Under the pieces are notes generated by a model. The model worked only from the letters and a program-made list of their open reading frames with translations. It made no database searches and had not been told where the DNA came from. A stretch of 64,000 nucleotides of DNA from contig CAJHZI010000266.1 in assembly GCA_905160935.1 (NCBI GenBank), positions 372,001-436,000 on the forward strand. Reading direction: 5' to 3'. The translations under genes and the position numbers were made by a program. Source of the stretch: Enchytraeus crypticus. Taxonomy: Eukaryota; Annelida; Clitellata; Enchytraeida; Enchytraeidae. The stretch's first letter is position 1, and every line of letters begins with the position of its first letter. Of this stretch, positions 1 through 8,025 are shown piece by piece.

Positions 1-826
1 ATTGTCTAATTTTCATTAAAGGTGTATCCTGTTCAGGTAATGTTATTAATTTAGCACGAACTAGATACATTTTCAAATCCATAAATATTTTTCTCGGTAA
101 TTCTTCAATTATTGTTAAAAGTAAACATTTTAAATCAGTAGTAAACGGTGAAAGAATTCCTCCCACGTCAGAATGAATTTCTTCGCCATTATACAATTTC
201 ATATGTCTCGAGTTAATATTTTCCAAATATGTATATTTTCTTTGAAATTCTTCCCTGTAATTATTGATTTCGCTTAGTTCCCCAGAATATTTTGTCATAA
301 TAGCTAAAAGATGAAAGCAAATAGCCATTAATTTCTTAAAATCAACATTATCTTTCATGCTAGCAATCTGTAGATACTTCTTGTTTACCACATCAAATGT
401 TTGACTGGGGAAACCAACATTAAAAATTAAATTATGCTTCATATCAACATCTCCATTCAATGAACCACCATTAACACTGAGTTTCATATCAATATTTTTT
501 TGTAGAGCAATGTCATTAGCAACAACATCTCGTTCTACATCCTTTAAGATATCTAATCTTAAATTTTGTCCAAATTCGTTAACAAAACTATCGCAGTACC
601 TCTTTGTAACGACATCCAAATCACTTTCTGGAGGTTGCTTAACATTTAAAATTCTATTGTTGCTCATATTAATGTCTCCAGTGATATCTCCTCCAGATTT
701 GTCAACTTTTGTACTGTCGAGTCTATCAACAAGCTTGACAATTGGTCTGAAAACTGAGTCTACATGCTCCATCAAATCACCAGTTGTTGAATGCGATTTG
801 CCACCAGTTTTCGATATAGTACTCAT
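1..826 (-). CDS. Fibre-like protein with phage-tail-fibre-type repeats (3' end outside window)
   Basis: An open frame runs from the ATG at 826-824 to the window edge, about 275 codons without a stop. Two repeats of the kind GGDI(T)GDI.M..N.I.N followed by a D..TK.Y segment lie near residues 48-85 and 115-150. This pattern is typical of phage and algal-virus tail-fibre shafts. The C-terminal half is helical and matches the 290-residue protein at 12839-13711 of element B (shared EEL...F.DLK..LV). The start sits behind TTATAAAATG. It is divergent from the core-protein gene at 858 and shares a roughly 30-bp promoter gap with it. The likely role is a spike or attachment protein; this is inference from repeats and position, and no receptor-binding head is recognised. 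Confidence 0.8.
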   Translation of the reverse strand, partial: MSTISKTGGKSHSTTGDLMEHVDSVFRPIVKLVDRLDSTKVDKSGGDITGDINMSNNRILNVKQPPESDLDVVTKRYCDSFVNEFGQNLRLDILKDVERDVVANDIALQKNIDMKLSVNGGSLNGDVDMKHNLIFNVGFPSQTFDVVNKKYLQIASMKDNVDFKKLMAICFHLLAIMTKYSGELSEINNYREEFQRKYTYLENINSRHMKLYNGEEIHSDVGGILSPFTTDLKCLLLTIIEELPRKIFMDLKMYLVRAKLITLPEQDTPLMKIRQ

Positions 827-857
827 TTTATAATAAAAATTTAAATGTTATATAAAA

Positions 858-1430
858 ATGTCAAAGTATACAAACTACGGTGTAACGTTGACTAAAGGTC
901 AGGTCCAAAAACTAAAGAGCGCGTGCGATCATGATAGAGAGGTTAAAATACGAATATTAAAAAAGAATTTGTCGGGTAATACGAATCTTCCTCTCACCCA
1001 AACTCAAATTAATAAAATTAAAAAGGCTACATCTGGAATAGAATTGTGTCTGAGTAGAGCACAATTAAAGTACATGGAAAAGAATGGAGGATTTCTGCCG
1101 TTGTTGGCAGCAGCCATTCCCGCCATCGTGGGAGCTATAGGTGGATTGGCAGGTGGAATTAGCTCGGCAGTGAATTCGACTAGACAGACAAATGAATTGA
1201 AGAGACATAATCAAGAATTGGAAAACATAACCAAGCAACAACTCGGCGCAGGCTTAATCAGCGACGCAATAGCTCCAATCCCCGTTATAGGTAAAACGCT
1301 ATCAAATGCGTTGAAGAAATTTGGACTCGGTGGATGCGTCAAGAATTTGAAAGGAGCTCAGTGGGGTAATGGATTGTATTTGGAAAGAGGTGGATCAGGA
1401 GTTTTTTTAGAAAGACAGGGGGAGGCATAA
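858..1430 (+). CDS. pX/pVI-like virion core protein (190 aa)
   Basis: Two imperfect repeats built on LT..Q..K+..A......+RL (residues 10-38 and 46-72) precede a glycine/alanine-rich hydrophobic stretch (77-105, beginning GGFLPLL), then a charged helical and Gly-rich tail. The same architecture is in element B at 14515-14946. In Polintons such proteins lie beside the protease and are compared with adenovirus core or membrane-lytic proteins (pX, pVI); the exact role here is inferred. The start follows TTATATAAAAATG. The last codons overlap the protease frame, and a -1 frameshift signal sits at 1403-1439 just before and across the stop, so this protein is probably also made as a fusion with the protease. 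Confidence 0.8.
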   Translation: MSKYTNYGVTLTKGQVQKLKSACDHDREVKIRILKKNLSGNTNLPLTQTQINKIKKATSGIELCLSRAQLKYMEKNGGFLPLLAAAIPAIVGAIGGLAGGISSAVNSTRQTNELKRHNQELENITKQQLGAGLISDAIAPIPVIGKTLSNALKKFGLGGCVKNLKGAQWGNGLYLERGGSGVFLERQGEA

Positions 1431-1439
1431 ACTTCCCCC
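1403..1439 (+). promoter_or_regulatory. -1 programmed ribosomal frameshift signal, core protein to protease
   Basis: The slippery heptamer T TTT TTA (1403-1409) is in the reading phase of the core gene. After an 8-nt spacer comes a hairpin: GGGGGAGG (1418-1425) pairs with CTTCCCCC (1432-1439) around a 6-nt loop CATAAA. The 0-frame stop TAA (1428-1430) is in the loop. The protease frame is the -1 frame and is open from the heptamer to 1864. The heptamer is the same as the HIV-1 gag-pol slip site. A one-base deletion in the T run is the alternative reading, but heptamer phase, spacer length and GC-rich stem all fit a functional signal. Confidence 0.75.
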
Positions 1440-1864
1440 AATTTTTAAACTCATTCAAATCTCTTAAACCGCTAAGCAACTTTGATATAATAAAAAAATG
1501 TAAAGAGCTAAATGTAAAAAATTTCAAAGGTGTATTCATGCGAGATGAGCTAAAGGGATCAGTTAGTAATAACGAAAGTTTAATTCTTAATATTGATGAC
1601 AGCGAAGGGAACGGGACCCATTGGGTATTTCTTTATAGTAAGAATGGCAAATGTCTATATTTTGATAGTTACGGCTTCATACCTCCATCAGAAGTTCAAC
1701 ATTATTGTAAAGGAAAGGAAAATTATTTTAACACTTTTAAAATTCAAGCACCAAACGAAGTCATCTGCGGTCATTACTGTATTTACGTGCTATATAAACT
1801 GAACAATGGGAGTCTATTCAAGGATGTATTAGATGAATTATACGAAAGAAACAATTTAAAATAA
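1409..1864 (+). CDS. Adenain-like cysteine protease, expressed by -1 frameshift
   Basis: Maturation protease of the adenovirus (adenain, C5) type, expected to process capsid proteins inside the particle. Counting from the ATG at 1538, the GTHW His is residue 28, the Asp of YFDSYG is 43, Gln is 70 and the nucleophile Cys is 77 (ICGHYC). The Q-x6-C spacing equals that of adenain Gln115-Cys122. The ATG at 1538 lies inside conserved sequence: about 20 residues upstream (PLSN, then NFKGVF) match the N-terminus of the element B protease, so 1538 is not the real start. No in-frame ATG exists upstream and there is no TATAAAATG motif. The frame joins the core-protein frame at the frameshift signal. 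Confidence 0.85.
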   Translation, partial: RKTGGGINFPQFLNSFKSLKPLSNFDIIKKCKELNVKNFKGVFMRDELKGSVSNNESLILNIDDSEGNGTHWVFLYSKNGKCLYFDSYGFIPPSEVQHYCKGKENYFNTFKIQAPNEVICGHYCIYVLYKLNNGSLFKDVLDELYERNNLK

Positions 1865-1880
1865 TAACTACTACATAAAA

Positions 1881-2609
1881 ATGGTAGACTTGAATACTAA
1901 CTATTCGAAAATTTATCAAAAAATTTACGGTAGCAACTATGAGAGCAAGCATCACGATATATTTCCTAAAAATATATTTATGATACTAGCTGGCAGCACC
2001 GGTTGTGGCAAGACAAATCTAATGATGAACTTCATTATGAAAAAATTAGTGTACTATGATGATATGATGGTGTACACAATGACACCCGATCAAGACGCGT
2101 ATAAATTCCTTCGGGATTGTAATGATGAATCAAGGAAGAAGTCTAAAACAAGTCAAGATATTGTTACTTTTCACAACCCAGATGATGGAATAGTTCACCC
2201 TTCTGAACTCGATAGAAATAAAACACATATTGTAATATTTGATGACGTCATGAATGAAAATCAGAAAGATATGACAGATTACTTCTGTCAAGGTCGACAT
2301 AATAATGCGAATGTATTCTATTTGTGTCAGAGCATTCATAAGCTGAAAAAACATGGAATTCGACAAAATGCTAATATTTTTATTCTATTTCGACATGATA
2401 AAAAATCGCTTAAATATTTCTATGACACTCACGTAAGTGGTGATATGTCATTTGAAGAGTTTGAAAAAATATGTAATGAAGCTTGGATGAATAAGCACGG
2501 TTACGTTGTTGTAAATCTGTGGGAGGAACCTGAATGTGGTAGATATTTGTTAAATTACAATGCAATGTACATACCTGAAAAATATCTAATAATACCTAAT
2601 AGTACCTAA
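1881..2609 (+). CDS. FtsK/HerA-type genome packaging ATPase (A32-like, 242 aa)
   Basis: Walker A GSTGCGKT lies at residues 38-45 and Walker B IVIFDDV at 117-123, followed by the helical segment with FCQGRHNN. This is the pattern of the A32-like packaging ATPases of Polintons and large DNA viruses, which pump the genome into the capsid. The homologue in element B (20373-21296) has 307 residues and adds a C-terminal zinc finger, which is missing here. The start follows CATAAAAATGG, 16 bases after the protease stop. A repeat tract follows the gene directly. Confidence 0.93.
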   Translation: MVDLNTNYSKIYQKIYGSNYESKHHDIFPKNIFMILAGSTGCGKTNLMMNFIMKKLVYYDDMMVYTMTPDQDAYKFLRDCNDESRKKSKTSQDIVTFHNPDDGIVHPSELDRNKTHIVIFDDVMNENQKDMTDYFCQGRHNNANVFYLCQSIHKLKKHGIRQNANIFILFRHDKKSLKYFYDTHVSGDMSFEEFEKICNEAWMNKHGYVVVNLWEEPECGRYLLNYNAMYIPEKYLIIPNST

Positions 2610-2712
2610 TAATACCTAATAATATCTAAAAATACCTAATAATACATAAAAATACCTAATAATACATAAAAATACCTAATAATACCTAATAATACCTAAA
2701 AATACCTAATAA
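2589..2712 (+). repeat. Tandem AATACCTAA minisatellite
   Basis: About 13 imperfect copies of a 9-bp unit (AATACCTAA, AATACATAA, AATATCTAA). The tract begins in the last codons of the ATPase gene and fills the gap to the next gene. The variants are interleaved, which suggests repeated slippage. Confidence 0.9.
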
Positions 2713-2734
2713 ATAAATATATGTATGTAATAAA

Positions 2735-3595
2735 ATGATGGTGGAGTTTGATATTAACCGGTATAACAAGGCCAAGAACGAAGTCAAACAAATGTTTCTG
2801 AATGAGAAACTAGGCAATCAACAGTCATATGAGAGTCAAGCAAAGTTATTCAAACCGTTAATCGACACTACAAAGGAAACGGCTCAAATTCTAGAACAAA
2901 AGATTGTCGACAACAAACAAAACTTGAGTGATATTTTAGTTACCTTTACTAATCAATTGATGCGTTCAAATGATCACAAAGAGGCTATACAGGCAATGCC
3001 ATTTTATGATTCACCTATTCCTGAACGTGAATCCACACCAAGGAGGGATCCTGTAATTATTAATTTAGACAAGAATCTCAATGAAAGTGATCGAGAGAAT
3101 CTAGATCTGCTCGACCTGAAACTTCCAAGTGAAGTCTATGAAAATAATGAAATTGAAGCCACATTAAAGGAGATTCAAACGCATAATAGACGAATAGGGC
3201 AGTTTTTAGGAAACAACAGTAAAAAGACTCCAGCTGAGAAAACGATATGCGAGTCTCAACAGAAAACACTGGAAAAATACAAGAGCATATTGACTAAGGT
3301 AAAAGCAGGGAGTGAACTCGTCGGAGAAGGACTTAAGAAGAAGAAGAGAAAACTTGTAATGCCTGCAGGTAAACAAAAACGTGGACGAGGTAGACCAAAA
3401 GGAGATCAAGTTGTACACTATGAAAATCCAGATCAATTGGTCCATCTGCTGGTGGAAAATCTTGCAGCTCTAGAAGCTGGAAACAATGGAGCATACAATA
3501 CCGCAGTTGGTATATTGGATGAACTGCTAAGAATTGGTGCAATCACCAAGGGGAAATATGATGATATATATAAAAACCATTTCGAAATTCTCTAA
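2735..3595 (+). CDS. Coiled-coil virion-module protein with AT-hook (286 aa)
   Basis: The protein is highly charged and mostly helical. A basic stretch near residues 200-225 includes KKKKRK and the AT-hook core RGRGRPKG, which suggests DNA binding or nuclear targeting. Its position before the minor capsid gene, and its N- and C-terminal similarity (NLNE.DR..L; GILDELL..GAITK against AILDILF.KGIITK), make it the homologue of the 402-residue protein at 17523-18731 in element B. That protein lacks the AT-hook and has a longer middle. No catalytic motif is visible and the function is unknown; a DNA-condensing or scaffold role is only a guess. The start follows GTAATAAAATG. Confidence 0.75.
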   Translation: MMVEFDINRYNKAKNEVKQMFLNEKLGNQQSYESQAKLFKPLIDTTKETAQILEQKIVDNKQNLSDILVTFTNQLMRSNDHKEAIQAMPFYDSPIPERESTPRRDPVIINLDKNLNESDRENLDLLDLKLPSEVYENNEIEATLKEIQTHNRRIGQFLGNNSKKTPAEKTICESQQKTLEKYKSILTKVKAGSELVGEGLKKKKRKLVMPAGKQKRGRGRPKGDQVVHYENPDQLVHLLVENLAALEAGNNGAYNTAVGILDELLRIGAITKGKYDDIYKNHFEIL

Positions 3596-3631
3596 AATAT
3601 CCAGTTTAAAATTTAATCCTGCTATAAAAAA

Positions 3632-4363
3632 ATGGCGAAATTAACTCAGTCGAGCACGTCAACAGATTTTACTACATATCTGCACCCTCCAATAAGTTTG
3701 GATCCTAAGAAAAAGTATGAAGTAGCATTTATATCTCTGATGACGTACAATTCAATTCCTAACATCACGGAAGTCAACAATAAATTTAAATATTCCACCG
3801 ACGGCGGAAGTACTTGGAAAATAATCACGCTTTCAAAAGGTGCTTACGAATTAAAAGATATTAACGCTACGATTCAAAGGGAAATGCGAGAAAACGGTGA
3901 CTACGATACAATTAATGAAAAATATTACATAAATATAAGTCATTTAATTTTCAAAACAATTTTGACTATATCACACGAAAAGTACATGGTTGACTTTGGA
4001 ATTGACAATTCATTAGGGTCTACTCTAGGATTCACCGATGAAAAACTGTCAAATGGAACTCATCTGTCTCCCAACATAATTGATATAGAAAAAGTCAATT
4101 CGATACAAGTCCATTGCGATATTGCTATTGGTAACTATCTTAATGGTAAAAGATCTAATGTTATTCATACATTCACCCAAAGAGTAAATCCAGGCTATAA
4201 GATAATAGAGAATCCTACTCCTGAATTGATATTTTTACCAATAGTTAATAGGCTTGAAATTGATAGTATAAAACTGTGGCTGACCGATCAAGACAACAAA
4301 CTTATCGATCTGATGGGTGAAAAAATTACTATTGTATTACTAATTAGAGAAAAATCTAATTAA
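3632..4363 (+). CDS. Minor capsid protein (penton-like, single jelly-roll, 243 aa)
   Basis: The sequence is beta-rich, with the conserved segment FKYSTDGGSTWK followed by an IT..KGAYEL.DIN..IQR motif. These are typical of the Polinton penton/minor capsid protein, which forms the vertices. The element B homologue is at 16722-17516 (264 aa) and shares these motifs, the LGST/LRSILGF region and the C-terminal PVNRL..IDS.KLWLTDQD..LID pattern. It lies upstream of the small protein and the major capsid gene, the same block order as in B. The start follows GCTATAAAAAAATGG. Confidence 0.88.
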   Translation: MAKLTQSSTSTDFTTYLHPPISLDPKKKYEVAFISLMTYNSIPNITEVNNKFKYSTDGGSTWKIITLSKGAYELKDINATIQREMRENGDYDTINEKYYINISHLIFKTILTISHEKYMVDFGIDNSLGSTLGFTDEKLSNGTHLSPNIIDIEKVNSIQVHCDIAIGNYLNGKRSNVIHTFTQRVNPGYKIIENPTPELIFLPIVNRLEIDSIKLWLTDQDNKLIDLMGEKITIVLLIREKSN

Positions 4364-4384
4364 AAATATATTGTATTTAGTAAA

Positions 4385-4672
4385 ATGATTGTCAAAGAGA
4401 AATGCAAAGCATACAGTTCAAAACAAACTCTAATACATGGACGGGGGTTTGTCGATACACTGAAAGATATGGGTTCATACGTCTATCAAAATAAAGATTT
4501 AATTGCAAAACCGATGTTAGGAGCGGTGGGAGATATTGCTGCATTCGGTTTAACAGAGGGCGGCAAAGCACTCATTAAAAAGATAGCAGCCAAAAATAGT
4601 CGTCTAACTCCAGAATCGGAACAGATACTAGAACAACTACAAAAATCGGGCAGTGGATTAAAACGATTTTAG
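4385..4672 (+). CDS. Small conserved virion-module protein (95 aa)
   Basis: A short basic protein with the motif HGRGFVDTLK near residue 20, shared with the 99-residue protein at 16364-16663 in element B (GKGFVDILK). A hydrophobic, alanine-rich helix follows. It sits between the minor and major capsid genes in both elements, so it is probably a structural or cement protein. No known domain is recognised. Confidence 0.75.
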   Translation: MIVKEKCKAYSSKQTLIHGRGFVDTLKDMGSYVYQNKDLIAKPMLGAVGDIAAFGLTEGGKALIKKIAAKNSRLTPESEQILEQLQKSGSGLKRF

Positions 4673-4699
4673 TTTAAAAATTATTATTATTTATATAAA

Positions 4700-6079
4700 A
4701 TGGAAACTGAATTGCCAAACGAAATTTTCACACAACCATCGTCAATAATTGTTGACAATAGTGTAGAAAGTTGTCAATACTCGTCTTTTATTCCACAGAC
4801 TAAAGCCGACTTTGATGCTAATGGTCATGTTATTGAAATTGATATTCCTGCAAGTGATTCGTATTACAACCCAGCTAAAAGCTTTCTTAAAATAAAGGGA
4901 AGATTAGTTCGAAATGACAATGGCAATGCTTTTGATAGAACAGCTCAAATAGCTTTGATAAATAATGCTATTCCTTACTTCTTTGAAAATATTGAATATA
5001 TTCTAGGAGGTAAATCAATTGAAACATTACGTTTTCCAGGACAGACTACGTCAATGTTGGGTTATTTGTCTTATCCTGACGATTTCAATAGCAGCGCGGG
5101 ATTGAATCAATGTTGGAGAAAGGACACAAACGTCGGTGCAGTGTCCTCTAAATATAGACAATCTCCAGCAGTTGCAGGAGGCGCAGCCATTGTTGCCAAT
5201 CATTTTACACCGCAAGAAAATCCAGATTACAATGAAGGATTTGCGATTCGCCGACAACTTCTAATGAACAACGATGCGCCAGGTCAATTTTCATTCAACA
5301 TTCCATTTTCGCATCTATTTGGATTTTCCGATTATAACAAAGTACTTTACAATTTACGACATACGTTGAGGTTCACTAGAGAGGATGTTAAATCAGGTAT
5401 TCATAGAGCGAATAACGTTTTTGAAGGTAAAGTTTCACTAACGGATATTAGGTGGATGGTACCAAGAATAAAACCGTCAGTTGAAATGATAACTTCACTG
5501 CGAGAGTCTGTTGTAAGTAAAAGGAAAATTCCAGTAAGTTTCAGCAGAAGAACTGACCAACGTACTACAGTTACGCACAACGTGCAAGAATTTGAATGGA
5601 TGATCAATAGAGACGCTGGAAGTAAAAAGCCTAGATGGATAATTGTTGGATTTCAAACTGACAAATCAAGAACACAGGAACAAAATCCAGCTGTGTTTGA
5701 TCACCTTAACTTGACTAGTGCTTTTGTTGAATTAAATGATCAGAGATATCCTGCTGATGAACCGAGAATAAACTTTGCTACAAATGACTATGTAGATTTC
5801 TGCGCTATGGCGGATGAATTTAAGAAGGAACACTTTGGTTTTAATCATTTAATTGGAGGTACACAGATCGATATGATGAATTACAAAAAGCTATTTCCAC
5901 TTGTAGTCTTTGATGTAAGACATCAGAGTGAAAGAATCAAAACTGATGTTATGAATATGAAACTTAATTTTAAATTTAGTCAAAATGTTCCAGAACATAC
6001 TCATATGTATGTTACGATACTTTCCGATAGAGTGATGTACCTAACATCCGATGGTCAGACTCCGATTATTATAGATTAA
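4700..6079 (+). CDS. Major capsid protein (hexon-like, double jelly-roll, 459 aa)
   Basis: Length and position fit the Polinton major capsid protein, which forms trimeric capsomers of an icosahedral shell. It aligns along its length with the 461-residue protein at 14963-16348 of element B: an S..K.FL.I.G..... segment, IEYILGGKSIE..RFPGQTT against RYHIGDHEVERFQYPGHTT, and a C-terminal FDV..QSER.K..V...... segment. The start follows TTATATAAAATGG. The frame is open and looks intact. Confidence 0.92.
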   Translation: METELPNEIFTQPSSIIVDNSVESCQYSSFIPQTKADFDANGHVIEIDIPASDSYYNPAKSFLKIKGRLVRNDNGNAFDRTAQIALINNAIPYFFENIEYILGGKSIETLRFPGQTTSMLGYLSYPDDFNSSAGLNQCWRKDTNVGAVSSKYRQSPAVAGGAAIVANHFTPQENPDYNEGFAIRRQLLMNNDAPGQFSFNIPFSHLFGFSDYNKVLYNLRHTLRFTREDVKSGIHRANNVFEGKVSLTDIRWMVPRIKPSVEMITSLRESVVSKRKIPVSFSRRTDQRTTVTHNVQEFEWMINRDAGSKKPRWIIVGFQTDKSRTQEQNPAVFDHLNLTSAFVELNDQRYPADEPRINFATNDYVDFCAMADEFKKEHFGFNHLIGGTQIDMMNYKKLFPLVVFDVRHQSERIKTDVMNMKLNFKFSQNVPEHTHMYVTILSDRVMYLTSDGQTPIIID

Positions 6080-6132
6080 TAAGTTTTCTAATATGAAAAT
6101 TATGTTATAAAATTTTATAATGTAATTTAAAA

Positions 6133-6663
6133 ATGTACTGCTTGAAATGTAAAAGGAAAACTGATTCTACACAGACGCAGGAAAGGTTAACTGCTAATAA
6201 TAGAAAACAGCAATTTGCTATTTGTGGAGTGTGTGGAAGTAAAAAGTCAAAATTTGTCTCGGGTCAGGGTGTGTTTAATAATGTATTATCAGCAGTTGGA
6301 AATACAGTTGGAGAACTACATTTACCTGCCAGACGTGGAGAGTACGTACCTAACGGTTCATTTAATAATCTCAACAAGTATTCGTACTGCGGTCCAGGCA
6401 CAAAGTACGAACTGAGAAATCGCGAAGGTTATCAGGGTATAAATGAGTTGGATGGAATGTGTAAATTGCACGACCAGTTTTATACTGCAAATACCGATAC
6501 AGCGAGCAGAAATATAAGCGACGAAGCTTTGGCTCATCGAGCATACGAAATTGCTAATGATTCAAGATTTGATAGTGCACAAAGAAATATGGCTCGATTT
6601 GTATACCACATCATGAAAAATAAGGCAAAGTTTGGTCTTGGTGTTGAGTCAAAAAACGAATAG
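6133..6663 (+). CDS. Zinc-ribbon phospholipase A2 protein (176 aa)
   Basis: The N-terminus carries a zinc ribbon (C3, C6, C31, C34: YCLKC...CGVCG). A phospholipase A2 domain of the parvovirus VP1/secreted-PLA2 type follows: the calcium-loop motif YCGPGT is at 85-90 and the catalytic pair H113-D114 is in MCKLHDQFY. Such domains breach the endosome membrane during entry; this role is inferred here. Element B carries the same fusion at 19501-20048, broken by a frameshift. The start follows TTTAAAAATG. The final codons form an A AAA AAC slip site, and the integrase lies in the -1 frame, so a PLA2-integrase fusion is likely. Confidence 0.88.
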   Translation: MYCLKCKRKTDSTQTQERLTANNRKQQFAICGVCGSKKSKFVSGQGVFNNVLSAVGNTVGELHLPARRGEYVPNGSFNNLNKYSYCGPGTKYELRNREGYQGINELDGMCKLHDQFYTANTDTASRNISDEALAHRAYEIANDSRFDSAQRNMARFVYHIMKNKAKFGLGVESKNE

Positions 6664-6710
6664 AGGGGTCCAGCGAAGAAAGAGGTTTGAAGCGAAACGT
6701 TGGACCCTTT
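6651..6710 (+). promoter_or_regulatory. -1 programmed ribosomal frameshift signal, PLA2 to integrase
   Basis: The heptamer A AAA AAC (6651-6657) is in phase with the PLA2 gene, two codons before its TAG (6661-6663). After an 8-nt spacer, GGGTCCAGCG (6666-6675) pairs with CGTTGGACCC (6698-6707) in a 10-bp stem with one G-U pair. The stem can extend three pairs downward (6663-6665 with 6708-6710). The loop is 22 nt. The -1 frame is open from here through the integrase. A AAA AAC is one of the most efficient known eukaryotic slip sites. Element B has a slip site at the corresponding place (19540-19546, minus strand). Confidence 0.85.
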
Positions 6711-7643
6711 GAAGAATTGGCTAGAGAATTACACAAACCGATTCGCAGAAAATTTACAAGACGACAAGTTCACGTGTTTGAAGTTGATGAGATATGGGGA
6801 GCAGATTTAATCGAAATGCAGGAGTGGAGTAGAGTAAATAAGGGCTACAGATACATGCTTAACGTCATTGATGTGTTTTCCAAGTATGCATGGAGCGTTC
6901 CGTTGAAAGACAAGAGAGGTGAAACAACTGCAGAGGCATTTAAACAAATAGTGTCATCGTCGGGAAGACAGCCTAAACATTTATGGGTTGATCAGGGTAA
7001 GGAATTTTACAACAAAAACTTGGATGATTGGTTAAAGAAACTTGATATCAATAGATACTCTACATTTGGTGAACATAAATCAGCAGTCGTCGAACGATTC
7101 AATAGAAGTATCAAGGAAAAGATGTGGAAAAGATTTACTGCGGAAAATACGAGAAATTGGATTGATATGATTGACGATTTAATTGCAGAGTATAACAACA
7201 CGAAACATTCGACTGTAAAAATGACTCCAATTGAGGCGAGTAAAAAGGAAAACGAAGCATTTATAATTAACAGTAGGAAGTATAGAAATTTGGAAACGAA
7301 TCGAAAATTTGAGGTTGGCGATAGAGTTAGAATTAGTCGGATTAAGGGTGTGTTTGAAAAGGGATTCCTACCCAATTGGTCTGAAGCGGTGTACAAGATA
7401 TCCAAAGTGCAATACACATCCCCGATCACTTATAAATTGACAGATTCGTTAGGCGAAGAGATAGAAGGAGGTTTTTACGCAGAAGAATTGCAGAAGACAA
7501 ATCAAGAAAATTATAGAATTGAAAAGGTTCTACAACGGAAAAAGATTAAAGGTGTGGAACATGCCTTGGTTAAATGGGTGGGTTACAACAAGAAATTTAA
7601 TGAATGGATTCCCATATCTAATTTACAAAATTTAGATTCATAA
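6657..7643 (+). CDS. Retroviral-type (rve) integrase with chromodomain, expressed by -1 frameshift
   Basis: Polinton integrase, which inserts the element and makes the 6-bp target duplication. Counting from the TTG at 6687, the catalytic triad is D40 (GADL), D102 (VDQGKEF) and E136 (VVERFNR). An SH3-like segment follows near 210-260, then a C-terminal chromodomain (about 276-318, with ALVKWVGY and NEWIP) that may guide insertion to certain chromatin. The conserved N-terminal motif ELHKPI.RKF.RR precedes the triad, and no in-frame ATG lies upstream of it. The first ATG is past the first catalytic Asp. Together with the absent start motif, this favours translation only as a PLA2-integrase frameshift product. 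A TTG start at 6687 is the weaker alternative. Confidence 0.93.
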   Translation, partial: RIEGSSEERGLKRNVGPFEELARELHKPIRRKFTRRQVHVFEVDEIWGADLIEMQEWSRVNKGYRYMLNVIDVFSKYAWSVPLKDKRGETTAEAFKQIVSSSGRQPKHLWVDQGKEFYNKNLDDWLKKLDINRYSTFGEHKSAVVERFNRSIKEKMWKRFTAENTRNWIDMIDDLIAEYNNTKHSTVKMTPIEASKKENEAFIINSRKYRNLETNRKFEVGDRVRISRIKGVFEKGFLPNWSEAVYKISKVQYTSPITYKLTDSLGEEIEGGFYAEELQKTNQENYRIEKVLQRKKIKGVEHALVKWVGYNKKFNEWIPISNLQNLDS

Positions 7644-7680
7644 AAAATTTCTATTTAAATATTTTCTTGGACTATATAAA

Positions 7681-8025
7681 ATGGCAACTACAAACTCAAA
7701 CTCAGAAATAATCAAGTTTCAAAATCTCAAAGTTGAAGATAAATATATTGTAATGGGATTGAAACCTATACACACAAAATTCGGCAAATCATATATTCTG
7801 TACGTTATACAAAATGAGGGTGAAATCCCTAAAAAAATGTGGTCCACAAAAAAGATTAATGAATATATTAAAGAGGAAGAGTTGGAAATGGACCATGAAA
7901 GATTTGAGTTTACGGTAAGAGAAATCAATAACGGAAAATATAAGGGAATGTGTATGCAGAGATTGATGGTTTCAATACAGACAAAGATGATCCTGAAGTT
8001 GTTTGGTTTTAGAGAATTATTTTGA
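7681..8025 (+). CDS. Small OB-fold-like protein, putative ssDNA-binding (114 aa)
   Basis: The pattern Y.V.G.KP...TKFG.SYIL (residues 22-45) recurs in the 97-residue protein at 20064-20357 of element B. It resembles OB-fold strands of single-stranded DNA-binding proteins. In both elements the gene sits beside the PLA2/integrase pair. A replication role is inferred. The start follows ACTATATAAAATGG. A poly(A) signal AATAAA lies at 8050-8055, shortly after the stop. Confidence 0.65.
   Translation: MATTNSNSEIIKFQNLKVEDKYIVMGLKPIHTKFGKSYILYVIQNEGEIPKKMWSTKKINEYIKEEELEMDHERFEFTVREINNGKYKGMCMQRLMVSIQTKMILKLFGFRELF

Noticed and set aside
510-833. 107-codon plus-strand frame
   Set aside because: It is the antisense shadow of the fibre-like gene, which is open across the whole stretch and has homology to element B.
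1538-1864. Protease starting at the ATG 1538
   Set aside because: The conserved fold begins about 20 residues earlier in the homologue at 14106-14507, so this ATG is internal.
2589-2712. CRISPR-like array
   Set aside because: The 9-bp units are contiguous with no spacers, in a eukaryotic element. No CRISPR array is present in the window.
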